This document shows positions 33,201 through 47,200 of a stretch of DNA of 64,000 nucleotides, one piece after another. Source of the stretch: Oncomelania hupensis (Eukaryota; Mollusca; Gastropoda; Littorinimorpha; Pomatiopsidae); NCBI GenBank assembly GCA_036898135.1, contig CM072522.1, positions 7,372,186 through 7,436,185 of the forward strand. Direction: 5' to 3'. The notes below the pieces were generated by a model. That model was not told where the DNA came from. It did no database searches and was given only the letters and a program-made list of their open reading frames with translations. Numbering within the stretch: the first letter of the stretch is position 1; each line of letters opens with the position of its first letter. Position numbers and translations under genes: made by a program.

Positions 33201-36200
33201 ACTCACATGCTCCTTATGGAACTCGCAAATTTTAATATGGAAATGAATGCCAAGAAAAACAAAATGAAACGGTGGGGTGGCATTAAAATGCAAAGTATTA
33301 CCTATATTGATCTTTCTATGCTCTTGACCTTGACTTCCGGCTCCAAATGCACTCATGCACTATCAAATAAACGAAGGGCACAAGTTATATTATGCCAAAA
33401 CCTGAGACCTTGGGCTGACCTTGGCCTTGGAATGACCTTGACCCTCGAATGACCTTGATCCTCGCGTGACCTCTCATGCATGTCCGAACAAATAACCCAA
33501 TATTTTTGCATACTGTGGGTTAAATAAACTGCCATTCTACTGTACGATGACTTATTGTTGTATGTTTTGCAAGGCTTAAAATGACCTTGACTTTCAAGTT
33601 TGGTCGTGATAGTTAAAATAGGTTTTGACAGACTTTTTTTCGATTTTACTTTTGGACTATTTAGGCCTCATCTCGCACAAATTTGCATAAAATACGGAAT
33701 TTTTTAATTTTTTTCCTTGGGGGGGTGGAATGGGGGGAGGGTGGGAGGGGGGGAAGAGGGCAGGAGGAGGAAGTGTGGTGGTGATGGGGGGAGTGAAAAA
33801 GTACATAGACTTACATTGCTATGCATATGAGTCAAAATCTAAATTAAACTAACATTGCTATGCATGTGAGTCAAAATCTAAATTAAACTAACATTGCTAC
33901 GCATGTGAGTCAAAATCTAAATTAAACTATTATTGCTATGCGTGTGAGTCAAAATCTAAATTCAACTAACATTGCTATGCATGTGAGTCAAAATCTAAAT
34001 TAAACTAACATTGCTATGCATGTGAGTCAAAAATCTAAATTAAACTTACATTGCTATGCATGCGAGTCAAAATCTAAATCAAACGGTTGCATTGCTTTGC
34101 ATGTGAGTCAAAATCTAAATTAAACGGTTGCATTAAAATACAAAGCAATACCGATTTTGAACTTTCTATGCTCTTGATCTTGAGATGACCTTGAGCTCCG
34201 GCTCCAAATACACTCATCACGTACTATGAAATAAACTACAACAAAAGTTGTATTATGCACACAAAAAAACAGTGACCTTGAAATGACATCGACCTTCAGT
34301 GACCTTGACCTTGGGATGACCTTGACCTTCACAGACCTCTCATGCTCATGTATGATCAAATAACCCAATGTTGTTGTATGCTAACCCCCGTGGGGGTGCC
34401 TGGGGTTTCAGTATAAATAGTATCCCAACTTTCTGGAAATTTAGTGCTTTAAATTCCCACTGTCGCTGTCACAGGAATGGAGCAATCAAAATAACCTTGA
34501 ATTTACACACCAGAACTCTCTTTCCCTCTGGAATTTGAGGCCAAGATTTTCCCAGGTTGTTGTATCGGCGTGTGTCCATTCCACAGCACTGTGGATGAAA
34601 CCAAATATTTATCTATGTATTGCTCTGACGTTAGACAAGACGTATAGCGTTGGCTAACTCGGTATCAAAACTCTTCAGTCGTCATCACCATCAAAATCAT
34701 CACCTTCATCGTCGTTGACATCATTATACTGATCATCGCCATCATCATCAACAGAACCCAACGCCCTTATTAACATAATCGTCATTACACCACCTTCACC
34801 GACACTGAAACCAACACCGCCATCACCATCATCATCAATGTCATCATCATCACTAACATCATCAGCATTACCAAGCCCATCATCATCATGAACATCATCA
34901 TCGCCATCCCCATCATTATCACCACCGAATCCACCACTGTCACCATTATCATCATCGCCATCATCATTACCGAGCCCTTTATCATCATCACCACCATCAC
35001 CATTATCTTCCTCCTCATCCTCATGAATAAAAGAGTGACCGACCCAGTATGCCAGGGGCCGGTGTAGTTGTGGCGATCCCCCCACAAATTGAACAAACGG
35101 ATCATCTTGAGGTGTCGTGTGCCTACTTGCGGCTCCATGGCCGGGGTAATGTTAGCCCCAACGACACCCGTCACGCAGTACCACTGGTTTGTTACCAGGC
35201 CCTGTGAACCCCCATGGCTCCGCTCTTCCTCCAGTACCTGTCCACATCACAAGCAATCCACGGAGCCTCAGGGTTTACGTTCAACTTACCTTGTTGCACA
35301 CTCGCTTGATCACAAACAACTACGGACGAATGCGCGTGCAGGCTGGTAGCCAGTAAAGGCATCTCTGATTACGTGTGCGCGTGAATGTCCGGCAAATCTG
35401 CTCAGATTCCACAGGGAAAGAGAGTTCAGTTGAAGGTTGGTTCAGTGATGAAAAACAATTCTGACGTCGGAATGGCATGACGTAAAATGACTCTGCATGA
35501 CCCAATTTATTTATTCTGACGTCAGCCTCTCTTCTTACGTCCTTCTTGCTGCTATTCTTATAGTTCAACTCCTAAGTAAGAAAACAATTGCAACAGTTTG
35601 TTTATTGTTATTATTCATTAATACACATGTTGCCTAAAATGAACACATCCAAAGTATAAATGCCTTTTCTGCAATGGTAAATGTCAAGGTTAAAGTTCAG
35701 TAACAATAATTAGTAACATCAGCATAAAATGCGCACACTGTCATTCATTTAGGACCGTGTGTGGGCAGTTTGGAGATGAATACAAGTTTGTTTACTTTAG
35801 CCGTTAGGGAACTCTCTTTCCTTCATAGAATAACAGCTGGCATGACCCTCGGGAATCCAAAAGTCCCGTCAAGCATCTTCCAAATTAAATGGATAAGCAA
35901 TTTAGGAGGGGAGGGAATCCATTGTTTCCAGAATGGAAGATATATTTGAATTTCCAGACGTATCTGGAAACTTAAGTATAATAATGGGGAATGAGAACAA
36001 GCCAATGCGGGTCTGTCCGTCGGTCCGTTGCTCCCCATCTCAAGCACCACTGACCAAATTTCATTGAAAACATTACCCAGATTAGCGGGCAGCTCCTAGG
36101 CAATCAAATTTGCTCTACTGCAAAGGTCAAGCTCGTTGGATTAACTTTGTTACTAAACACGGATTACTCTATATCTCAAAGACTGCTAAACCGATTTTGC

Positions 36201-39200
36201 TGAAATTTAGTATACTGGTATTTCAACAGTCTTCAACGTCTTCCTGGAGCGCATCATGTCAGATGCCCTTGCAGATCACGAAGGCACAGTCAGCATAGTG
36301 GGTAGAGCAATCTCCAACCTCCATTTTGCGGATGACATTGATGGATTGGCTGGAGAAGAACGCGAACTTGAACAGCTGGTACAGAGGCTTGACACCACCT
36401 CCAGAGCCTTTGGAATGGAAATAAGTGCAGAAAAGACCAAAATGATGACCAACACCAATGGCATCAACATGGACATCAAAGTCAAAGGCCAATCCCTCAA
36501 CACGGTGCATAGCTTCAAATATTTAGGAGCCATTGTATCAGACAATGGGTCCCGACAGGAAATTCTCTCCAGGATCGCACAAACAACTGCTGCCCTAACA
36601 AGGTTGAAGCCCATTTGGAAAGACAGGATCATCAGTCTCACATCTTCCTATAAGCTTGCGAAACATGGAACTCACAGCAGACCTACAACGAAGAATACAA
36701 AGCATGGAGATGAGGTGCTACAGAAGACTTCTGGGCATTTCCTATACCCAGCACATCACCAATGACAGTCCGACAGACCATCACACAAGCCATTGGACAA
36801 CACGATGAAATGCTCACAGTAGTGAAGAAACGGAAACTCCAATGGTATGGCCACATCACCAGAGCATCAGTTCTTGCAAAGAATATCCTGCAAGGCACGG
36901 TGCAACGAGGCAGAAGAAGAGGAAGACTGAAAAAGAGTTGGGAGGACAACCTTCGAGAATGGACTGGCGAAGCCATGATTGTTGCTGAGGACAGAGAAAG
37001 ATGGAGCACGCTGGTTAAACGATCATCTGTTGTGCCCCAACGACTTTTATGTTACGGGATAGGATAGGATAGGATAGGATAGATTCTTCAACTCATGACC
37101 AATCATTTAGTAGCAGTCTGGTTGGTGGATCGGTTGGTCCGTGGCATCGAATTTCTTTTTGTTGTTAAAAAAAACATTTTTACCCTATCTCCAGAATGAT
37201 AGGACCGATTTTGATTATTTTTACTATGCAGCAGATATTTTCACTACTGCTAAGCATTTTTCGTCCGATTCTAGAACCGAACAAAAAATAAAGTAAGGAA
37301 ATAATTGCAACAGTGATATTTTTGTGTGCTATTATTGGTTGGTAAACATGCTGCCTAAGAACATAATCAAAGTATAGGTTGAAATGCCTTTTCTGCAATA
37401 ATAAACTTCACGGTTAAAGTTCAATCACTATAACTGGTAAAAATCACAAATAAAATTTGCAAACTATTATTAAATTACCTTCTTAACTTGGCAGTTTGAA
37501 TTTGAATACTATTAACCGCACACTAGCCGTTGTGGAAATATCTTTCCTTAGTAATATAAAGTGGGCATGACCCTCGGAAATAAAAAAATCCCATCAAACA
37601 TCTTGATCCTCGTTCGGCTCTTTGCAGTCCGCTGGACTTTATAAACAATGACTAACTAACTATCAAGCAAAGGCGCTAAGTTTCAATTATGGGAGGCACT
37701 GTGGTCTAATGGTAGTGCTTCGGCTTGAGGATCTGAAGGTCCCGGGTTCGAGCCCTGGCCGGGCCATTGTGTTGTGTCCCTGGGAAAGACACTTTACTCC
37801 TGTTTTCCTACTCCTTCGGATGAGAGTATAAACCGAGGTCTAGTCTGTGTGTCGCATACATTACATCATAACGGACTTTAAAGATCCTGACGCTCATGTC
37901 CTAGACGGGTGAGTGCCGGTAACAAGAACACACCCAGCATGCACTTGGTCCTTCTCTCCCATCCCTGGCTGCCCAGGATTGTGCTCAGTTGTCCGGGCGT
38001 CAAACCATGCGCCAAAGGCTGCGGGTGGGCGTCTCGGGCGGTTTGAGTTAGATCCTGTATCGGCCAGCGCCTTGATCCTTCGGCTAAGGCGCCTTATAAA
38101 TGACGAACATTATTATTATTATTATGTTGCAATTATTCCCTTGCGAACATGCAGATTTCCTGGACTATTACGTCAGATTCCAGCACGCCAATCTTGGCCA
38201 TCATGAGGGCGTTGTTTTCGGAGGCATCTTCCAGCTTGTCGAAGAACCGATTGTAGGTGTACTCGTCTTCGACATCGTAGAGCTGCGTTTCCATCCGCTC
38301 AGCCACTCCGCCCGTGAAGTCCACCAAAGCGTCAATGGCGTGAAGGTGTATCAGCGACTCGTAGTCCCCGTACACTCTGAAATACGACTCTTTTCTATGG
38401 AGGACTTTTAACCTCACTATTCATGCTTACTAAAAATTTTGTCAGGAACATCCGGTGCTCCAAAACAAGATATTATTGCGTTTCTGGCCTAACCCAACGA
38501 CAGATGAATCGCATATAATATATTATAACAAGATTTGATTGCTTGATTCGAGAGAGAATATTATTGCACAGATATTGCTTATAATTTGATTGATTGATTG
38601 ATTAATTGTTGCTTTAGGTCCAGCGGACTCTTCCGAGCCAAATCAGGACCGGACAACCCCTGATCCGCATAAAAGATCTGCTGAAACAACCCTAGTGGGA
38701 AAACTGAATGCCCTCCACCAGCCAGTCACTTTACAATAAAGACATCCCACGCAGGGGACGGCTGAGGCTTTACCCCAACTACTCGAACCCCCGGTTACAA
38801 AAACAAAATAGAATACAAACATCATTATAATTTATCAACAAAACACGTACATATAAAATGCCCACATAGCTAAATAATAACATCATAGGAAGCCCTAGTG
38901 ACCACCCGGCAGAAAGCGTCCAATACTCCCAAGCTGATCCAACAGACCTCATACACAAACAAGGAGTCTTGTCCAGGAAGAGTTTTCAAGAAAAAAGGTA
39001 GGTCATTGATCTAGCGAAGAAGAGCAAATGAGGAAGACAGCGACAGTGGGAATTTAAAGCACTAAATTTCCAGAAAGTGGGAATACTATTTATACTGAAA
39101 CCCCCGGCACTCCAACGGGGGTATTGTTGCCGCAGTGAATCGGTCTTGCCTATAAAGGAAAGACAGGTTTTCAACTGGGGCTTTCACTTTTCCCTTTATA

Positions 39201-42200
39201 GGTTAGAACAATCTACAGTGGCAAGATTGCTCATGACCCCAAGGGGTAATTGCTTATAATAAAAGTATACTCAAAAGCTAAGGAAGAAAAACGTCCCCAA
39301 ACATGGACTGTCGACACCACACCACACTTGCCTAACACTCTTGCTTGGCGGCTGACTCCTTTGGCTAAATCAAGCAATCCGGGTGTCAGCCCAGAGGAAA
39401 CCAAATATTTTAACCCAAATCCAAAGACCCAATACAAATCCAATACAAAAAAGGGTGTCAGATAGCTCAGTGGTAGGAGCACTCGCTACTGTGTCGCAAG
39501 ACGTTAAGCACCGTCTAGTGCGGTTAGCACTTGGATGGGTGACCGCAAAACGTGAAGCGACAAATAACAACTCCCCCAGTTGACTCAACTGTGACTGAGT
39601 ACCTACTCTCTTAAGGGTGGGGAAGTAAAGCAGCGATGGAGAGAGATGGGCATCACCCTCATTACGCTGGCCCAAGATAAGTGTGATCTCCAACATCACG
39701 CTCCCCTACGGCCACAACGCTATGGGACTACCTTTAACTTTAATACAAATCCAACCCTACCCTATTAATCCACGGATAAATACGCATTCCATCGACTGTT
39801 TGTAATTCAATATAATTCAATTCAATTCAAAAAATATTTATTGCCATCAAAGAGATTAATCACAGCCATCTATGTCGCATTTGAATAAATAAAAGCATGC
39901 AAAATAACAGTGTTCCCTCCACACACAAAAAATGAGAGTCCTTGGGACTCCCAGGTATAAAATGTTAAGAGTCCTTGTGCAAATTTTGAGAGTCCCCAAA
40001 TCGGAAAAAAAATGTAAAAACAAGTCCAAGCCTCACTTTTTTTCTTTTTTTTTTTTAAATCTGTTAAAGCGTCACATTAATTATCATAATCATATAAAAC
40101 CAAAAAATTAAAACACCACAACTCCCGACACAATCTTTAATCGTCTGCAATGGCAATCTCAGTTGGGTTCTGATTCTGCTTATGCCGTGAATTAGTTCGC
40201 CACTCGTTGGTCGTATTTTTGACTTCAGCGATTCGAAAAAAATGTTTGCGTCCACAGGACGCACACATGCAAATTTTTCTGCGTCATTTTTCATATTTTG
40301 TGCGTAATTGACGCACTACTGTGCGTAATCGGGAACACTGAAATAAGCACAATTCTTAACTAGCAGTGCAACGCCGATATGACTCACATGCTCCTTGCGG
40401 AATTTGCAATATGAAAATGACTGTCCACAAAGAAAAAAAAGAAACAGTGGCATTAAAATGCAAAGTAGTACCTACTTTGATCTTTCTATGATCTTCACCT
40501 TGAGATGACCGTGACCTCCGACTCCAAATACACTCATGTAATATCAAATAAACTACAGCAAAAGTTGTGTTATGCACACAAAAAACTGTGACCTTAGGAT
40601 AACCTTGACCTTCGGTGACCACGACCTTGGGATGACCTTGATCTTTATGTAACCGCTCATGCTCATGTATGATCAAATAACCCAATGTTGTAGCACACTA
40701 TGGGTTAAATAGAGCCATTCCACTGTACGATGACTTATTGCAAGGCATAAAATGACCTTGACATCAACGCAAAAATGGAACACGTATGAAAGATCAATCT
40801 ATCATCTCTCAATACAACAAGTTTGAACTTTATATCTCATAGTTTAGGGTCAAAGTCACTTCAAAGTACCTATACTAACATGCATCAAAGAATCATAAGT
40901 TCAATTTTATTAAAATAGAAGAAAAAAATGAAATTTTGTCAACATTTTCATTTTTTGACTAACATATGTCGACCCTGTGACCTTGACCTTGAAGTGAAGT
41001 CATTCATTTACTGATAATTTATGAGGTCTCATGGATATACCCCACCTTACCTTATACATCCCTATCACACATGTATACCATAACCAAAAAACATATCTAG
41101 AAGGGCACAGCCCATATGACTCATTGCTCCTTACGGAAATTTGCAATATTTAACATGAAAATGACTGCCAAGAAAAAAAAACCAAAATGAAACGGTGGTA
41201 TTAAAATGCAAAGTAATACCGACTTTTATTTTTCTATGCCCTTCATCTTGAGATGACCTTGACCTCCGGCTCCAAATGCACATGTAATATCAAATAAATT
41301 ACAACAAAAGTTGCTTACAAAAACAAAAAGCTGTGATTTCGGGATGATCTTGACCTTCACGTGACCCTTCACGCTCATAACGCAATGTTGTTGCATACTA
41401 TGGGTTAAATAGAGCCATTCTACTGTACGATGACCTATTTTTTGGTATATTTTTGAAAGGTTTAAAATTACCTTGACCTTCAAGATCAACGCAAAAACGG
41501 AACGCATATGAAAGATCAATCTATCATCTCTCAAATACAACAAGTTTGGACTTTATATAATATCTCTCATAGTTTAGGGTCAAGGTCATTCAAAGTACCT
41601 AAACTAACTTTGGACAGCTCTTGTGACCCTGACCTTGGAGTGAGGTTGACGAAATGTGCAAAGGGTGTGTGTCTCATTGATATCTACAATGCACCAAAGA
41701 ATCATAAATTCAAAATTAATAACCTAGGGAAAAAAAGTGAAATTTATCATTTTATTAACTAACATTTGTTGATCCTGTGACCTTGACCTGCAAGTCATTC
41801 ATTCACTGATTATTTATGACGTTCTCTTCGATATACACTATCTTACCAAGTTTGGTTGTGATAATTGAAATACGTTCTGAGATATTAATCCACATGCAAG
41901 TTTTGGACATGCAGACGGCGGACAGCGAACAGAAAGACGGACGGACGGACAAAACTTTGTTTGTTTTTTTGGTGTTTTATTTTTTTTAAATGTCATTTTT
42001 GGACTATTTAGGCCTCCTCTCGTACAGATTTTCAAAACTCTTTTTTTTCTTCTTTTTTTGTTGGGATGGGGGGTGGGGAGGGAGGTTAAGGGGGGGGGGT
42101 AGGGATTAGGGTGTGTACGTAGACTCACACTGCTATGCATGTCAGTCAAATATAACATTTAAAAAGTAAAATTTAGAGATGTTTTCCACATGCACACACA

Positions 42201-42405
42201 TCTTATACATCCGCATTACACATGTATAGCATAATAAAAACATAAAAACAAACCTCGCTGTTAATAAATTCAACAAACTACAACATCAGAAATACAGTAG
42301 AGTAACTAGCCTACTTCACAACAAAGTATTAAAACAGCATCAGTAGCTAAAATATCACAATCGCAGCAATTCAGTATAAAACGCAGACCAGCCCAAGGGA
42401 GGCAA

Positions 42406-42451
<46 letters not shown>

Positions 42452-44189
42452 ACACACGCACACACACACACACGGTCCCTTATCTCCCATCCCTAGTCGC
42501 CCAAGATTGTCCGGAGCGTTAGCCAAGGTACCTATACGGCTGCAAGTTGGCGCCTCAAGAGACTTGATCGAGTTAGATCTACAATACAATACAATACAAT
42601 ACAATACAATACAATACAACTTTATTCATCCCAAAGGGCAATTACATTATAAGTTTATGAGGCAGCATAAAGAAACTCAAAAAATGTATCATAAACCAAT
42701 TTTTGAAAAAAAAAATAAATAAAAAAATAAAAAAAAAAACCAAAAAACTACAACAACATAAATTTAACAAACATCACACAAGCACACACACGCGAATCAA
42801 GATCACAAGTGATATCACAAAAGTCAACAAAATTCAACAAGTTGATTAAAAAGTTCAGCCAGTACACATAGACACTAAAGGGAGACTCTCACTATATCAC
42901 AAATAAGATCCCCAAAGTGCAGAAAACTAAAAGCGGTTAGTACTATTAAGCAGTCGGATTGCACTGGGAATAAAAGATTTAGAACGCCGATTTCCCTTAC
43001 AGATGGGCATAGCATATCGGCGTCTGGATGGCAACAGTGTGAACTCGGGTTTCAAACAATGTTCCTGAGGACTATGAAGGATGCTCCCGGTTTTCCGTAA
43101 GATCTGCTGATCACAGAAAGAAGAAAGATCTCTCTGCCTAACACCAATAATCTTTGAGCAGACATTGACTATGCTATTCAGGCTGTTCCTATCCTTCACA
43201 GTCAGACCGTGAAACCAACAGATAAAAGAAAAAGTCAGCAAACTTTCTATAAAAGACTGGTAAAACAAACTGAGGATCTTTGTGTTTACAGAGAAGGATT
43301 TTAGATTCCTAAGAAGATACATTCTTTGCTGACCACGTTTGACAAGACTGTGGGTGTTGACATCAAATTTCAGCTGACTATCAAAAACTGTACCCAAATA
43401 ATTATATGTGTCAACAACGTCCACATCTTCACCATGAATAACACATGGACGGACATCATCCTTCACTGTCCTAAAATCAAAAAGCATTTCTTTTGTTTTA
43501 GACACGTTCACCATCTAGCACCTAATGTTGATTTGTACCTTGCTGCATACTCACCTGATCGGAATACCCACAACTCGATGACTGCGCGTGCAGGTGCTAT
43601 AGCAAATAAATGAAACCCCTGTGCGCGCGAATGTCCGGCAAACAAATGTAACATAATTCGGCCAAACATCAACAACAACACGTTTTCCAAATCTATTCAT
43701 CGTAAAACTTGGTCCGTTTAATTGTACGGTTCAAATTTGCTGTGACCTCAAAGACGTACATTGAAAAAGCATGACGGAATCTGTACTCCACGCTATATTC
43801 CAGCGAAGTCACAGGTGGAATAGGGAGGCTTAACAAATGATGGAAGCGTCCATTTTGTTTTGAGCGAAGTTATAAGAGGGACCTGGTGGGCGGTTTTAGC
43901 ATCATAACCACTTACTTGGCATACGCTTTCTCCAGAAGAGAGCACCAGAACTCGTGCTTGTCTCTGGCGTGAACGAAGATGAGCTTGCCGTCTCTGCAGG
44001 GCAACCTGTCGTCCACCACAACGCTGTACCATTGTCCAAATCTGCATAACGGTGGACACGTTCAAGATTCAATGAATGAAATGTGGAATTGTAGAAAGGT
44101 GGTAGAATGTTTGCTTAGCGTCCAGAACAACTTGGCTCTGCATAACGATGGTGACCAGAGATTGTTGTTGTTGTTGTTGTTGTTGTTGT

Positions 44190-44234
<45 letters not shown>

Positions 44235-47200
44235 CTTCTTCTTCTTCTTCTTCTTCTTCTTCTTCTTCTTCTTCTTCTTCTTCTTCTTCTTCTTCGTCGT
44301 CGTCGTCGTCGTCGTCCTTCTTCTTCTTCTTCGTCTTTCTGAAAGACTTACCACCATCCTAAACGTCTCCCTCCCCAGCCCCCTCTACCCCAAACCCATC
44401 CCACAAACAGCAGCCTCACTCCCACTACCTCCTGAGCGCGTGTTACTGCTGCGCAACGTTAAAGAACCCGGTCAATGTGTCAAACGTCAGATGCCAATGA
44501 CAATGTATATTAATGTATTGTACTACAATTGTACTGTACTGCAGTTGTATATCTATTGTATTGTGGTGTATTGTATTGTATTGCAATGCAGTTGTAGCGT
44601 AGCGTAGTGTAGTATAGTATAGCATAGTATAGTATAGTATAGTATAGTATAGTATAGTATAGTATAGTATAGTATAGTATAGTATAGTATAGTATAGTGT
44701 AGTGTAGTGTAGTGTAGAATAGTTTCGTCACTACTAGTGTAGTGTATGGCAAAAAATAGCGTAGTGTGGTGTGTGCAGTGCATTGTGTATTATACATTTG
44801 TTGACTTGACTAGTGTAGTGTCGTGTCGTGTCGTGCATACTAACCTGAAAAAGTTGAAATGGAAGATGCCGGCATACTGAGGGTTCTTACCTAATCCAAA
44901 GTCCTGCTTATTGGGGATCACCTGTGGAAAATAACTTATGGCCAGTCATTCAGTCGCAGTCCGCTCGTCGGTCCGTCGCTCTGAATCTCGCCTTTTGTTC
45001 AAAGCACATTGTCTCAGAGCTTATTCTAGGGCGCGGGATGCGCGGGATCACGCACAAAAAGTTTTTTTCCCGCAAAGAAATTCGATGAGCGCGTTCGCGA
45101 TCCCGCGGAGATTGGAAAAATCCCGCTACATGTCTTGATCGAAGCGGGCTTTACTGTGACGTTTCTGTCGTCTGCTAGGGCGTAGCGGAAACTGGAGTTA
45201 AACGGAAGTTGCTCTCTTGTATATGCGATGTGTCTCAACTTTTCATTGGCTGATGCTTAATTTTTTTTGACCAATCACCTTTCTTCTGAGTGTGGCATCG
45301 ATGAACCTGACCAGTTGGAACTGGTTTACAATCAGAATCAGAATGGCTTCGAAAAAGCGCACGCTTTTCGACTTCGAATTCAGTGGAGGAACTGTGAAGA
45401 AAACAGTCACACTGTTTTCCCATGACTGATCTTCTAAAATAGCAGAGCTTTTATGCAACAGTTGTGAAAGCAAGGTTACAGATACCAGTTTGTGATATAT
45501 TTTGTCTGCGATTTGTGTGTACTTCCTGTTTGGAGAGAATGCGACACTTGAATGTTTCACAGTTTATCCGGGAACATCACGGGAGAAAACAGATATGGAT
45601 ATTTGTTTGTGTGTACACCCTATATATGCCGAGAAGACGCCCCCACTGTTTTGGTCAGAGGGGGGCCTAATCCCCCCCTTTTTTTCAAGGAAGGGGGGCC
45701 TGCCCCCACTTCTTCAAAATCCTAGAATAAGCTCTGTTGTCTGCCTTATCTCAAGAATAATTGAACCGAATTTGAATTATCTTATGCAGATACTGTAATG
45801 CAGATAATGCTACGCATTTTTAATAATTCGTACTTTGACCTTGTCAAAGGTCAACGCGGTAGCTCAGTGGTAGAGCGTCAAACTGGCAAACCCTGACCCA
45901 GGTTCCAATCCCTTGGTGGGCGAGATACAAAAAAATGGCCATCTTCACTGTCCATCTTAGCAGTATGATTGCTCTGGGGGTTCAGTGTTGATTTAGGTTC
46001 CTTAACCCCTTTTTCCTGAGATGGTTATCCCCGTCTGCCGTATCGCCAATGGTGGGTGTAGACGTTAAACTTCAACGTTCATTCATTCAAGGTCAAGGTC
46101 GCTGTGGTTCATCATTTTCTAAACACGTTTTGCGCTTTATTTCAAAATTGGCTAAAACAGATTTTGATTCTAATTTGCTTGCAAATACTTCAGACAGCGA
46201 CCCATCATTCCGAGCTTTTATTTCGCTTCCTCGGAATCAAGCAGAGGAGTCACAATATCGCCACGAAAAGCAATACATTTGAAAATACAGATTTTTCGGG
46301 TATGCGTGTGGTGTCTTCAAATATGTTGGAATAGCTTGCCAGCTTGTTTAGTCTTCGGTGTACGTATGTTGACAAATTTCGTTTTGATTTATTTATTTTT
46401 TTTTTAAATCGAACTATATCAGTGCATGCTTCTGCACGTCTGGGTCAACTGGGTTTCTTTTGCGTAATTTGTCATCAGTTTGCTTTGCTAGTTCAAAGTC
46501 TGGTTTGTGCCTGGCCGCCATTGATACGTATTTATAGTGCATGCAGTAGCTCTCAAACGCCCCCAAATTGGGGCAAAAGCTTGGTTAACACAAACAGCCA
46601 AACGGACGCAATGAAGAAACGAACTAACGAGGGAAGGAAACACAATTACATGACGCAAGGAATTTTTTTTAAAGGAAAAAAGGAAGGAAAAGGGACTGAA
46701 TCGAAGCAAGGAATACAGAAAAAGAAGGAAGCGGAACAAGGGAAGAAGAGGAAAGAAAAAGAATGAACCTATGCAAGGAATACAGAAAATAATGAAGGAA
46801 AACGCTTGGGAGAAGAAGAAGAAGAAAAGGAATGAACTGATACAAGGAAAACAGAAAAAGAAGGAGAAAACGGGAAGAAGAAGAACAAGAAGAAAAGGAA
46901 TGAAGTGACGTAAGGAATGCACAAAAAGAAGGAAGAATAAAACAGGAAGAAGAAAAGGAATGAACTGACGCAAGTAATACAGAAAAAGAAAAAAGGGGAC
47001 AACAGGAAGATGAAGAAGAAAGCAGAATGAAGGAATGGGCGCAATGAATAACGGCAAAGCAGGTAGCGGGGGAGAGAGGAGAAAGAGGAGGAATGAATTG
47101 ACGCGAGGAATAAAGACAAAGAAGGAAGGATGGGGGTGAGGTGAATGGAAAAGGAATGCATTGGCGCAAGGAAGAAGGGGGGAAGGAAAGAAATAAAAAA

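Larger units (their letters stand above)
44938..46150 (+). repeat. Dispersed repeat D, split by two insertions
   Basis: Pieces at 44938-45014, 45743-45854 and 46089-46150. A hAT-like transposon and a tRNA-SINE are inserted. Confidence 0.65.

Noticed and set aside
34675..35174. Asp-rich and Met-rich minus-strand frames continuing from the PC2 exon
   Set aside because: They read through the donor at 35043 into a CAT/GAT triplet tract.
44115..44607. Frames of poly-Cys, poly-Ser, poly-Lys/Asn
   Set aside because: All come from the compound TTG/TTC/GTC microsatellite.
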